From positions 1-25,604 of IMG/VR virus record IMGVR_UViG_3300020187_002322: 25,604 nucleotides of DNA; one strand, 5' to 3'. Of the stretch, positions 6,725 through 14,026 are shown piece by piece (position 1 is the stretch's first letter; every line of letters starts with the position of its first letter). The notes under the pieces are model-generated. The model did no database searches. It saw nothing but the letters and a program-made list of their open reading frames with translations, and had not been told where the DNA came from. Made by a program: the position numbers and the translations under genes. This DNA comes from a virus.

Positions 6725-7522
6725 ATGAACAAATTTGAACAACTTATCGAATTCGTTATTAACGACGAAGAAGATAAAGCAAAAGCTCTCTTTCATGAGA
6801 TCGTTGTAGAGCAATCTAAAACAATCTATGAAGACATCATGTCTGAAGAATCAGACGCAGAAAAAGATGACCATGCTGAAAAAGCTGGTGATGAAGTTAA
6901 AAAAGACATCGAGTATGATGACAAAATGGACGAGTCCATCGAAGAGTCAGAACTTGGTGGATCACAAGTTGACGATCTTATTGACGAAATTGAAGCCGAA
7001 GAGCAAGGCGTCACTTTTGAAGATGAAGAAGAAATCGAAATGGTTGACGTCGACGTTGAAGATGATGACGACGATGAAGAACTCGAAGATCGTGTTGTTG
7101 GTCTAGAAGACAAACTAGACGAACTTATGTCTGAGTTTGAAGAACTCATGGGTCAAGTTGATGACAACACTGACGACATCGACGATGTTGAAGATGACCA
7201 TGAAGAAATGGACATGGACGACGAAACAGTCGAAGTTGACATGGAAATAGAAGGTCTAGAAGAAAATGTTGACCTAACTGCTGCTCCTAAAGCTGTTACC
7301 ACTGAACCAGCTGGTACTCAAACGAGTAGTACTGTGGCTGCCAACAGTGGCGCAAAAGGTGCTGTAGCAAAACCAGTTGACACAGACACTGCTCCAGAAA
7401 AAGGTCGCTCTGCTCCAAAAGCACAAGACCAAGGTAACACAACAAGACCAGACATGAAAGCTGCGCCAAAACCGCAACTAGCACAAGCGTCTGGTGTGAA
7501 CACCAAAAGCGTTATTGACTAA
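6725..7522 (+). CDS. Highly acidic prohead core (scaffold-type) protein
   Basis: 265 residues from ATG 6725, chosen because GGAGGA precedes it; an in-frame ATG at 6683 has no ribosome-binding site. Residues 1-40 form a helix (MNKFEQLIEFVINDEEDKAK, then LFHEIVVEQSKTIYEDIM) typical of core proteins beside gp21 in marine T4-like phages. Residues 40-180 are extremely rich in Asp and Glu, with a predicted coiled coil at 121-160 (EDRVVGLEDKLDELMSEFEE). Residues 185-260 are a Pro/Ala/Thr/Lys-rich, probably disordered tail. The protein occupies the slot of T4 gene 68 between portal and protease, so it is probably an internal scaffold partner of gp22 and a likely gp21 substrate. The functional assignment is by position and composition. 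Confidence 0.7.
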   Translation: MNKFEQLIEFVINDEEDKAKALFHEIVVEQSKTIYEDIMSEESDAEKDDHAEKAGDEVKKDIEYDDKMDESIEESELGGSQVDDLIDEIEAEEQGVTFEDEEEIEMVDVDVEDDDDDEELEDRVVGLEDKLDELMSEFEELMGQVDDNTDDIDDVEDDHEEMDMDDETVEVDMEIEGLEENVDLTAAPKAVTTEPAGTQTSSTVAANSGAKGAVAKPVDTDTAPEKGRSAPKAQDQGNTTRPDMKAAPKPQLAQASGVNTKSVID

Positions 7523-7536
7523 AAGGATAACCAAGT

Positions 7537-8163
7537 ATGGCTCTTTATCTTAGAGAAAACCTTACCTTCGAAACCGCACAAATTCAACTCGTTGAAGGGA
7601 AAGACGGTAAGGAACTCTTTATGGAAGGCATCTGCATACAAGGTGGTGTTAAGAACGCTAATGAGCGAATATACCCTGTGAGTGAGATTTCTAACGCAGT
7701 TAAAACTCTTAATGAACAGATCAAAGAAGGCAATAGCGTCCTTGGTGAAGTTGATCACCCGGATGACCTTAAGATTAATTTAGACCGTGTATGTCACATG
7801 ATTACTAGTATGTGGATGGACGGTCCAAATGGATACGGAAAACTAAAAATACTTCCAACACCAATGGGCGAGCTAGTTAAAACTATGCTTCAGTCAGGTG
7901 TGCGATTGGGAGTATCTAGTCGTGGATCGGGTAATGTAGATCCACACAACGGACACGTCAGTGACTTTGAAATTGTTACTGTCGATGTAGTCGCACAACC
8001 CAGTGCTCCAAATGCTTACCCTAAAGCTATTTACGAAGGACTTTTGAACATGAAACATGGTCATGCAGTTCTCGAAATGGCTAGGGAGTCAGGGTCAAAC
8101 GACAGAGTACAGAAGTACCTAACAGACGAAGTATCTCGTCTGATTAGGGACCTAAAGATTTAG
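7537..8163 (+). CDS. gp21: Prohead core protease, T4 gp21-like
   Basis: 208 residues (T4 gp21: 212). This serine protease of the T4 prohead family matures the head by cutting scaffold, core and capsid proteins after glutamate. Visible conserved features are the N-terminal GKELFMEGICIQGGVKNANE.RIYP segment, the catalytic His of GEVDHPDD (H74), the serine of GVSSRGSG (S127 or S128) and the VTVDVVAQPSAPNA segment (149-160), which contributes the acidic residue. AAGGAT lies at good spacing before the ATG. It is 14 bases after the acidic core gene and 9 bases before gp22, in the T4 order. Confidence 0.93.
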   Translation: MALYLRENLTFETAQIQLVEGKDGKELFMEGICIQGGVKNANERIYPVSEISNAVKTLNEQIKEGNSVLGEVDHPDDLKINLDRVCHMITSMWMDGPNGYGKLKILPTPMGELVKTMLQSGVRLGVSSRGSGNVDPHNGHVSDFEIVTVDVVAQPSAPNAYPKAIYEGLLNMKHGHAVLEMARESGSNDRVQKYLTDEVSRLIRDLKI

Positions 8164-8172
8164 GAGAATCGC

Positions 8173-9264
8173 ATGTTAGATGCTATTAAACCACTACTAG
8201 ATAGCGACCTGGTTAATGAGGATACTCGTAATGCTATTGCTGAACAATGGGCAGCAAAGTTGAATGAGACCAAAGAAACAGTTCGTGCAGAACTTCGCGA
8301 GGAGTTTGCACAACGCTATGATCATGATAAAACAGTGATGGTAGAAGCCCTAGATAAAATGGTAACAGAAGGCTTGCAAGAAGAAATTGCTCAACTTAAC
8401 GAAGAGAAAAAGGCACTTGCAGAGGACCGTGTAAAAGCCGCAAACGCAATGAAAGAAAATGCTAATAAATTTAATAACTTTATGGTATCAAAACTTTCAG
8501 AAGAGCTTCGCGAACTACGCACAGACCGCAAAGTACAAGCAGAAGGTTTTGGTAAGCTAGAATCATTTGTTGTAAGTGCTTTGGCCGAAGAAATCAAGGA
8601 ATTCGCAGCAGACAAGAAAGACTTAGTTGAAACTAAAGTAAAGCTTGTTAGCGAAGCACGTGGACAACTTGATAGTCTAAAAAGTAAATTTGTAAAAGAA
8701 TCTGCTAAAAAGATGTCAACAACTGTTGCTACTCATCTTACGCAAGAATTAAGTCAACTTAAAGAGGATATCAAAATTGCTCGTGAGAACAATTTTGGTC
8801 GCCGTATATTTGAAGCATATGCTACAGAGTTTGGTGCTACTCATCTCAATGAGAATGCAGAAGTACGCAAACTATTAGCTACTATTGAAGATAAAGACAT
8901 TAAGTTGGCAGAAGCCGTTAACGCTCAAAAACAAGCCGCAAAGCTTGTTGAGAGTAAAAATCATGAAATTAAAATCATTCGTGAAGCTAATGAGCGGGAA
9001 GCTACATTAGACGAACTACTTTCGCCTCTTAACGATGAAAAGAGAGAAGTAATGATTAATCTTCTTGAAAACGTTCAAACATCTCGTCTAAAGAACGCAT
9101 TTGAGAAGTACTTGCCAGCAGTACTCAGTGAAGCTAAAGCAACTAAAAAAGCTGAAGCACTTGTTGAATCTACTGGTAACAAAACTGTTAAGGCCGAACA
9201 ACAAAGATCCGAAACAAACAACGTTAATAACGTTATCGATCTTAAGCGCCTAGCAGGGCTTTAA
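8173..9264 (+). CDS. gp22: Prohead scaffold protein, T4 gp22-like
   Basis: 363 residues, nearly all predicted helix with long coiled-coil stretches (for example KETVRAELREEFAQRYDHDK and LQEEIAQLNEEKKALAED near the N-terminus), rich in Glu, Lys and Ala. It forms the internal core around which gp23 assembles and is then degraded by gp21. T4 gp22 is 269 residues, so this form is longer. The C-terminus (NNVNNVIDLKRLAGL) follows a Lys/Glu/Asn-rich linker and would be the capsid-binding end by analogy. AGGAG precedes the ATG. Identity follows from its composition and its place between gp21 and gp23. Confidence 0.88.
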   Translation: MLDAIKPLLDSDLVNEDTRNAIAEQWAAKLNETKETVRAELREEFAQRYDHDKTVMVEALDKMVTEGLQEEIAQLNEEKKALAEDRVKAANAMKENANKFNNFMVSKLSEELRELRTDRKVQAEGFGKLESFVVSALAEEIKEFAADKKDLVETKVKLVSEARGQLDSLKSKFVKESAKKMSTTVATHLTQELSQLKEDIKIARENNFGRRIFEAYATEFGATHLNENAEVRKLLATIEDKDIKLAEAVNAQKQAAKLVESKNHEIKIIREANEREATLDELLSPLNDEKREVMINLLENVQTSRLKNAFEKYLPAVLSEAKATKKAEALVESTGNKTVKAEQQRSETNNVNNVIDLKRLAGL

Positions 9265-9284
9265 AAAAGAAAAAGGAGACAGAA

Positions 9285-10496
9285 ATGTCACAAGAACTAC
9301 TAGAAAACAGATGGAGTGAGACCAAGGAAGCCCTCCTAGAAGGCCTTCAAGGTTCACGCCGTTCAACAATGGGTGTTATCCTAGAAAACACTCGTAAGCA
9401 CTTGGCAGAGAATGCAACAGCAGGTTCAACTTCTTCCGGTAACGTAGCAACACTTAACCGTGTTATCCTACCAGTTATCAGACGTGTTATGCCAACTGTT
9501 ATTGCTAACGAACTAGTCGGCGTTCAGCCAATGACTGGCCCAGTTGGCCAAATTCACACACTACGTGTTCGTTATGCAAACGCAATGACAGACAACTCGG
9601 CAGCAGCAACAAGTACAGCCGCTGGTGACGAAGCACTAAGTCCATTCAAAATTGCACAAGCTTACTCCTCTGCGTCCACAGTGACAGCAGGCGTTGTACA
9701 AAATGCACAGAACACATACCAAGGTGCAAACACAGCAGTACTTGAAGGCTCCGGTGGTCGTCAGATTTCCGTACAAATCCTCAAGCAAGCTGTTGAAGCA
9801 AAAACACGTAAGCTACAAGCTCGCTGGACATTTGAAGCAGCACAAGACGCACAAGCCATGCACGGCATTGACGTTGAAGCTGAAATCATGGCAGCACTTG
9901 CTCAAGAAATTACTGCTGAAATCGACCAAGAGATCCTACTTTCTCTACGTTCACTAGCAGCAACTGAGTTTACATACAACCAAGCCACAGTATCAGGTAC
10001 AGCAACATTTGTTGGTGACGAGCATGCAGCTCTTGCAGTTCTAATCAACCGTACAGCTAACTTGATCGCTCAGCGTACACGCCGTGGCGCAGGCAACTAT
10101 GCTGTTGTTTCCCCTGCTGCACTTACAGTGCTACAGAGTGCAACAACAAGTGCATTTGCTCGCACAACAGAAGGCACATTCGAAGCACCAACAAATACTA
10201 AATTCGTCGGTACATTGAATGGCACAATGCGTGTATTCTGCGACTCATATGCAGGCGACACAACTCCAGTACTAGTTGGCTACAAAGGCGCAAGTGAAAC
10301 AGACGCACCAGCGTTCTATTGCCCATACGTACCGCTAATGAGTTCGGGCGTTGTTCTTGATCCGTCCAGCTTTGAGCCAGTAGTGTCCTTTATGACACGT
10401 TATGGCTATATTGAGCTAACAAACACAGCATCGTCCTTCGGCAACGCCGGTGACTATGTTGGTGAAATTGCTGTACAGAACCTTTCGTTCTCATAA
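9285..10496 (+). CDS. gp23: Major capsid protein, T4 gp23-like
   Basis: 403 residues. The N-terminus (ENRWSETKEALLEGLQ), ATLNRVILPVIRRVMPTVIA, the NELVGVQPMTGPVGQIHTLR stretch, then LKQAVEAKTRKLQARWTFEAAQDAQAMHG and LIAQRTRRGAGNYAVVSP are classic gp23 segments with the HK97-type capsid fold. It is clearly shorter than T4 gp23 (521 residues), which suggests loss of the outer insertion domain. The propeptide has possible gp21 sites matching (L/I)xE|G/A or similar: L17-L18-E19|G20 fits exactly, and L40-A41-E42|N43 lies nearer the T4 position. AAGGAG precedes the start. The gene uses many C-ending codons compared with its neighbours, as expected for very high expression. A terminator follows. Confidence 0.96.
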   Translation: MSQELLENRWSETKEALLEGLQGSRRSTMGVILENTRKHLAENATAGSTSSGNVATLNRVILPVIRRVMPTVIANELVGVQPMTGPVGQIHTLRVRYANAMTDNSAAATSTAAGDEALSPFKIAQAYSSASTVTAGVVQNAQNTYQGANTAVLEGSGGRQISVQILKQAVEAKTRKLQARWTFEAAQDAQAMHGIDVEAEIMAALAQEITAEIDQEILLSLRSLAATEFTYNQATVSGTATFVGDEHAALAVLINRTANLIAQRTRRGAGNYAVVSPAALTVLQSATTSAFARTTEGTFEAPTNTKFVGTLNGTMRVFCDSYAGDTTPVLVGYKGASETDAPAFYCPYVPLMSSGVVLDPSSFEPVVSFMTRYGYIELTNTASSFGNAGDYVGEIAVQNLSFS

Positions 10497-10511
10497 GCTT
10501 TATCATTACAA

Positions 10512-10526
10512 CCTGCACTATGCAGG
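10512..10526 (+). other. Small hairpin before the gp23 terminator
   Basis: CCTGCA-CTA-TGCAGG forms a six-pair GC-containing hairpin between the gp23 stop and the terminator. It may protect the 3' end of the capsid mRNA or be a remnant of an older terminator. Confidence 0.45.
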
Positions 10527-10532
10527 GAGGAG

Positions 10533-10561
10533 AAAACAGCACCTTCGGGTGCTGTTTTTTT
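10533..10561 (+). terminator. Rho-independent terminator after gp23
   Basis: ACAGCACC (10536-10543), loop TTCG, GGTGCTGT (10548-10555), then a run of T to 10561, with matching A bases on the 5' side. This is a strong UUCG-loop terminator 37 bases after the gp23 stop and ends the head operon. Confidence 0.95.
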
Positions 10562-10579
10562 ATGTTAAGTTACTTTATA

Positions 10580-10587
10580 ATTAAATA
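10580..10587 (+). promoter_or_regulatory. Weak late-promoter-like box ATTAAATA
   Basis: ATTAAATA differs from TATAAATA at two positions. It lies five bases before the glycosyltransferase-like gene and after the gp23 terminator, so some promoter is needed here. The very short distance to the ATG makes this candidate uncertain. Confidence 0.25.
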
Positions 10588-10592
10588 CTACT

Positions 10593-11642
10593 ATGAATGT
10601 ACACTGGCGATTTAATCACGGATCTAACTCTTTTGATCAAGTTGACGGAAATCCAATACAATATTATCAACAATTAATGGATCAAGTAAAAACTCCTACA
10701 TTGATTATTGATATTAGTTTAGTTAAATTTAGAAATCTTGAACTATACTTGAATTTTGTGTTAGATTCTGCATCCAAAGAGAATAGTTTGCCAGCTTTTA
10801 AACAATTAATATTTGATGCCACACTTGATCCTGTTTATGACTATGATGAAAAAGTAAAAATTCTTAACAACTTTGTTAAAAACAAGGGCATTTTAGGATT
10901 TTTAAGTTTAAGCCATTTTACGTTAAATCAGCATAGTCATTTAACAGAAATAATGTATCCAAGTTGGTTTTTTATTTTTAAAAAACAAAAACTGCCAGAA
11001 TTAAATTTAGATCAAAAAAAGTGGAAGTACAGTTGTCTTAATAGAAATCCGAGCTGGCACCGATTGATGCTCTATACAATGGTTAAAGAAAAAAATTTAC
11101 TTGATCAGTTTGTTTATACATTCTATAATAAATGTCCTTACAATGGTACAAAAGTTGATATTGCGTTTTATCATAAGAATAAAAAGTTCTTTGGCAACTA
11201 CTATACTAACTGTATGAAAAGTATAAAAGATTTACCTTTAACTTGGCCCGGTGATGTTCAAGGAGAGAACGATCATACGCTAAATCATAGTGCATATTTA
11301 CACAGTGAGTGTAATATAGTAACTGAAACAAGTGCAACTGTGAGTTTTGTTAGTGAAAAAATTTGGAAACCTATTGCTGCTGGCCAGATATTCCATGTTG
11401 TTGGAAGTGCTTATACAAACAAATGGTTACAAGGTTTGGGGTTCCATGTATTTGATAAAAATGGCTATGACTCGATTATTGACAATACACAACGTATTAA
11501 AAAAGTTGTTGAACTGTTAAACGTAGAAACCATGTGGAACAAAGAAAACTTGTGTAGCATTGAACATAATTATCATTTGTTTCACAGCGGAGTAGTAGAA
11601 AAAAGTATTTTAGATCCATTAGTTGCTATACTTGACCAATAA
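10593..11642 (+). CDS. Glycosyltransferase-like protein (fucosyltransferase-type C-terminus)
   Basis: 349 residues. Two features suggest a GT-B-like sugar transferase of the kind scattered through large phages: WKYSCLNRNPSWHRL (144-158), like the FLCLNRRPRPHR segment of such phage proteins, and the C-terminal SFVSEKIWKPIAAGQ (251-265) followed by GSAYTNKWLQGLGFHVFD. The second resembles the acceptor/donor motif (S/T)EK.(W/F)...P of alpha-1,3-fucosyltransferase-type enzymes. No Cys-rich or membrane segment is seen. The gene is visibly more A/T-rich than gp23, rich in AAA, AAT and TTT codons, and stands alone after a terminator with no ribosome-binding site, consistent with a separately acquired gene. 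The donor sugar and target are unknown. The family call is moderate and other GT families are possible. Confidence 0.55.
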   Translation: MNVHWRFNHGSNSFDQVDGNPIQYYQQLMDQVKTPTLIIDISLVKFRNLELYLNFVLDSASKENSLPAFKQLIFDATLDPVYDYDEKVKILNNFVKNKGILGFLSLSHFTLNQHSHLTEIMYPSWFFIFKKQKLPELNLDQKKWKYSCLNRNPSWHRLMLYTMVKEKNLLDQFVYTFYNKCPYNGTKVDIAFYHKNKKFFGNYYTNCMKSIKDLPLTWPGDVQGENDHTLNHSAYLHSECNIVTETSATVSFVSEKIWKPIAAGQIFHVVGSAYTNKWLQGLGFHVFDKNGYDSIIDNTQRIKKVVELLNVETMWNKENLCSIEHNYHLFHSGVVEKSILDPLVAILDQ

Positions 11643-11647
11643 ATTCT

Positions 11648-11655
11648 GCTAAATA
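11648..11655 (+). promoter_or_regulatory. Late-promoter-like box GCTAAATA
   Basis: GCTAAATA shares six of eight bases with the late box and lies 90 bases before the next gene, leaving a structured leader of about 80 bases. It is the best candidate in this gap. Confidence 0.35.
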
Positions 11656-11669
11656 CTTTTCTAACGTAA

Positions 11670-11717
11670 TACTACGTTTTATGCGGAACACCATCCGCGT
11701 AGTAGGCTAGAACCTAC
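11670..11717 (+). other. Structured 5' leader with two competing hairpins
   Basis: TACTACG (11670-11676) pairs with CGTAGTA (11698-11704), and CGGA (11684-11687) pairs with TCCG (11694-11697), giving one bulged stem-loop. GTAGG (11702-11706) also pairs with CCTAC (11713-11717), sharing bases with the first, so the two are mutually exclusive in part. AAGGAG follows at 11731. It may stabilise the mRNA or control translation of the abundant virion protein at 11745. Confidence 0.45.
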
Positions 11718-11744
11718 ATCGGACTTCTACAAGGAGAAAACAAC

Positions 11745-12395
11745 ATGGGACGTCCTCTCAAAATTAAAATTTCTGATACTAGAGACGCTGGCTTTAACAA
11801 CCCAGACGGAAACGGTACACCAGCAGGCGAGCTATACTTTGGTCAAGTTGGCGGTAATTCAAATCTATCAAGTGGAGAGTTTCCAACAACAACATGTCGT
11901 GTTAAAATTGGCACAGTAGCAGAAGCTGAGGGTTATATTATCCGCCAAAAAGGTTCAACAAAATACCTAGTTGGCGATTCAACTGGCGTCACAGCCGGTT
12001 CGTTTATTGTTAATAACCAGTATATTATTACAGCACTTGGCAACACTGACTGGCAAGCAATCGGTGCAGGCAAAGATGCAGGTGTTGGTTCTACATTTAC
12101 AGCAAGTGGTGTAGGTTCGGGCACTGGTACTGCTGACACAATTGGTGTTTGTGTGCTATCTGACTTGGCTGACGCTGCACTAACTGCTGACACTATGACA
12201 GTAACTTATGCAGACGAAGGCTCGACACTAGTTCGCATCAAGCGCATGACCAACAAGTATGCAATCAACTTTGCTAACGCAAAAGTATTGGTTAACTACT
12301 TTAACGTTCTTGATGACACAATCGAAAAATCAGGCGCAGAAGGTTCAACAACAACTATTAATCTAGTACAGATTGAGAATCCAAACTACGGTTAA
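11745..12395 (+). CDS. Small virion structural protein (GRPLKI family)
   Basis: 216 residues. The N-terminus MGRPLKIKIS followed by a Gly/Asn-rich region is, from memory, typical of a structural protein found in many marine T4-like phages. Residues about 86-131 (FIVNNQYIITALGNTDWQAI, then GAG...GSTFTASGVGSGTGTAD) match a small beta domain that recurs in marine-phage virion proteins, here apparently inserted into the host fold. The C-terminal part (RIKRMTNKYAINFANAKVLV) is more helical. AAGGAG lies at good spacing and a structured leader precedes it; both suggest high expression. A terminator follows 22 bases after the stop. The exact place in the virion is unknown. Confidence 0.7.
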   Translation: MGRPLKIKISDTRDAGFNNPDGNGTPAGELYFGQVGGNSNLSSGEFPTTTCRVKIGTVAEAEGYIIRQKGSTKYLVGDSTGVTAGSFIVNNQYIITALGNTDWQAIGAGKDAGVGSTFTASGVGSGTGTADTIGVCVLSDLADAALTADTMTVTYADEGSTLVRIKRMTNKYAINFANAKVLVNYFNVLDDTIEKSGAEGSTTTINLVQIENPNYG

Positions 12396-12417
12396 GATTA
12401 ATTTTTTAACTTACTAA

Positions 12418-12450
12418 CCCTCATTGTAATAACTACAATGGGGGTTTTTT
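12418..12450 (+). terminator. Terminator directly abutting the next start codon
   Basis: CCCTCATTGTA (12418-12428), loop ATAAC, TACAATGGGGG (12434-12444), then TTTTTT (12445-12450). The stem has 11 pairs with one T-G pair. The next gene's ATG begins at 12451 with no gap, and the GGGGG arm is the only purine run that could act as its ribosome-binding site. Confidence 0.88.
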
Positions 12451-13038
12451 ATGAGTGCAGCATTTATATTAGGAAATGGCAGAAGTAGACTAGCAGTTAA
12501 TCCTAATAAATTAATGGAAATCGGTACAGTATTTGGGTGCAATCGATTGTATCAAGAGTGCACACCTCATTGCTTGGTGGCCACTGACAGGCCAATCGCC
12601 GAGGAAATACAAAATTCTGGATATGCAAAAAAACATAGATTCCACACCCGAAAACCTATTGTGGATTTAGGAGGACAGTTTCTTGCTAAAGACTACAAAG
12701 GATTTAGCAGTGGGCCAAATGCTGCCAGTTTGGCGTTAATTGATGGACATAGTGACATATACTTGATTGGTATGGATTTTGGAACTACCAATGGTATGGT
12801 TAACAATATCTATGTTGATACAAAATTTTACAAAAAAGAGCTCGACCCACCAACATACCCGGGTAATTGGATTAATCAAATCATCAAGCTCACTGAAGAC
12901 TTTAGCACCAGACAATTTTGGAGAATAGAAGGCCCAGAATCAGCATTTGTGCCTAGGTTTAATAAAATACAAAATATGAGGATAATGTCTATGGACAAGT
13001 TTCTAGAGAAGGTAAATACTGCTAGAGGTCCACTATGA
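12451..13038 (+). CDS. Sialyltransferase-like / DUF115-like Rossmann protein
   Basis: 195 residues. The order of motifs recalls bacterial GT42 sialyltransferases and the related DUF115-type fold: an N-terminal strand and loop AFILGNGRSRL (4-14), GCNRLY (29-34), LVATDRP (42-48), and FSSGPNAASLALIDG then DIYLIGMDFG (85-111). In CstII-type enzymes the matching pieces are GNGPS, CN.FY and SG...A...G..EIYL.GIDF. It is shorter than those enzymes (about 250-300 residues), so the acceptor lid may be missing. It could transfer a sugar to a virion glycan, but this is inferred. The start abuts a terminator, and the last codons overlap the next gene by ATGA (13035-13038), implying coupled translation. 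Confidence 0.5.
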   Translation: MSAAFILGNGRSRLAVNPNKLMEIGTVFGCNRLYQECTPHCLVATDRPIAEEIQNSGYAKKHRFHTRKPIVDLGGQFLAKDYKGFSSGPNAASLALIDGHSDIYLIGMDFGTTNGMVNNIYVDTKFYKKELDPPTYPGNWINQIIKLTEDFSTRQFWRIEGPESAFVPRFNKIQNMRIMSMDKFLEKVNTARGPL

Positions 13039-13700
13039 ACACAAAAAAAAGAATTGACGGCGATTACTATATTGAAACAATAAATGCCGATGACAGAGTA
13101 TACATTGATACAGATACTCTTGAAGTTGACGGTAACTTGGTGGTTAGCGGCAACTTAACGTATATTAATACTGAAGAACTTAATGTATCAGATCCGTTTA
13201 TTGTTTTAAACAGTAGTAACACAGCAACTTATGCTGCCAATGCAGGTGTATTGACTCACAAAACTGCAAGCGACTATGCTGGTATTAGATACAGTGTTGA
13301 TAACGGTCGTTGGGAATTGAGCACTGCTACTAGTGCAAGTGGAGAAACTGGCACTTGGGATGCAATCGGGACAGCATCGGCTGGTTCACCAGGTGGTCCT
13401 AACACAGCTATCCAGTTTAATAATGCAGGTACGTTCGGCGGCGAAGCAGAACTTACTTGGGACCAAGGCACCGACACACTTTCAATTACAGGAATTGTTA
13501 GCGCCACTGGCAATGTTGCTGTTGACGGCGCAATTCAACTTGCTGATCAGAGTAGTGCCCCTGCCTCAGTAGCAAACACCACAGTTTTGTATGCAAACAC
13601 AGTAGGTAGTGGCGGAACTGGTGTTTATTTTGTTGATGGCTCTACATCCGACGAACTAGTAAGCAAAAGCAAGGCCATCGTTTATGGCATTATATTTTAA
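13035..13700 (+). CDS. Tail-fibre-like virion protein
   Basis: 221 residues, beginning at the ATGA overlap, with AGAGG upstream. Residues 9-60 (GDYYIETINADDRVYIDTDT, LEVDGNLVVSGNLTYINTEE, LNVSDPFIVLN) form the beta-repeat seen at fibre N-termini. A related stretch, SNLTVTGNLTVQGTSTTLDT, then DPILLL, starts the large fibre at 19369. The rest is Gly/Ser/Thr/Ala-rich beta sequence (GPNTAIQFNNAGTFGG; LTWDQGTDTLSITG) typical of trimeric appendages, with few Lys or Arg. There is no enzymatic motif. It probably forms part of a short fibre or connector at the baseplate or neck. Confidence 0.65.
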   Translation: MNTKKRIDGDYYIETINADDRVYIDTDTLEVDGNLVVSGNLTYINTEELNVSDPFIVLNSSNTATYAANAGVLTHKTASDYAGIRYSVDNGRWELSTATSASGETGTWDAIGTASAGSPGGPNTAIQFNNAGTFGGEAELTWDQGTDTLSITGIVSATGNVAVDGAIQLADQSSAPASVANTTVLYANTVGSGGTGVYFVDGSTSDELVSKSKAIVYGIIF

Positions 13701-13710
13701 GGATTAAAAA

Positions 13711-14025
13711 ATGGCAATTCAAACAACCGAAGTTGTAAACTCAGATACCACAGTGTACACAAGCTCGGACAACAGTGCAATTACATATGCAGCGTTTACA
13801 AATTATACCGGTGCTACTATTAGTATAGATATACATATTGTTCCAAGTGGAGACAGTGTAGGAAATGTTAATTGTGTTGCAAAATCATTAGAAATCACAT
13901 CAACTGACACATATCAACTATATGCAGGCGGCGAAAAACTATTGCTTAGTAACAATGATTTTATTAGTGCTGTTGCAAATGTCGCAACAGGTGTAAATTC
14001 AGTAATTTCGTATACTGGTATCTAA
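13711..14025 (+). CDS. Small beta-rich virion protein
   Basis: 104 residues starting MAIQTTEVVNSDTTVYTSSD, with AITYAAFTNYTGATISIDIHIVPSGDS in the middle and YQLYAGGEKLLLSNND near the end. From memory, proteins of this size and pattern (MAIQTTEV...TVYTSS; VVPSGDS; GGEKL.L) are common among marine T4-like phages near fibre genes. AAGGA precedes the ATG and the gene is 10 bases after its neighbour. Composition and context indicate a structural beta-sandwich component; no precise role is known. Confidence 0.65.
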   Translation: MAIQTTEVVNSDTTVYTSSDNSAITYAAFTNYTGATISIDIHIVPSGDSVGNVNCVAKSLEITSTDTYQLYAGGEKLLLSNNDFISAVANVATGVNSVISYTGI

Positions 14026-14026
14026 T

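Noticed and set aside
6826-7149. Serine-rich antisense frame
   Set aside because: It is the complement of GAA/GAT/GAC codons in the acidic core gene; low-complexity shadow.
12451-13038. Simple extension of the preceding structural operon
   Set aside because: A strong terminator separates them and the protein has enzyme-like motifs, so it is listed as a separate unit.
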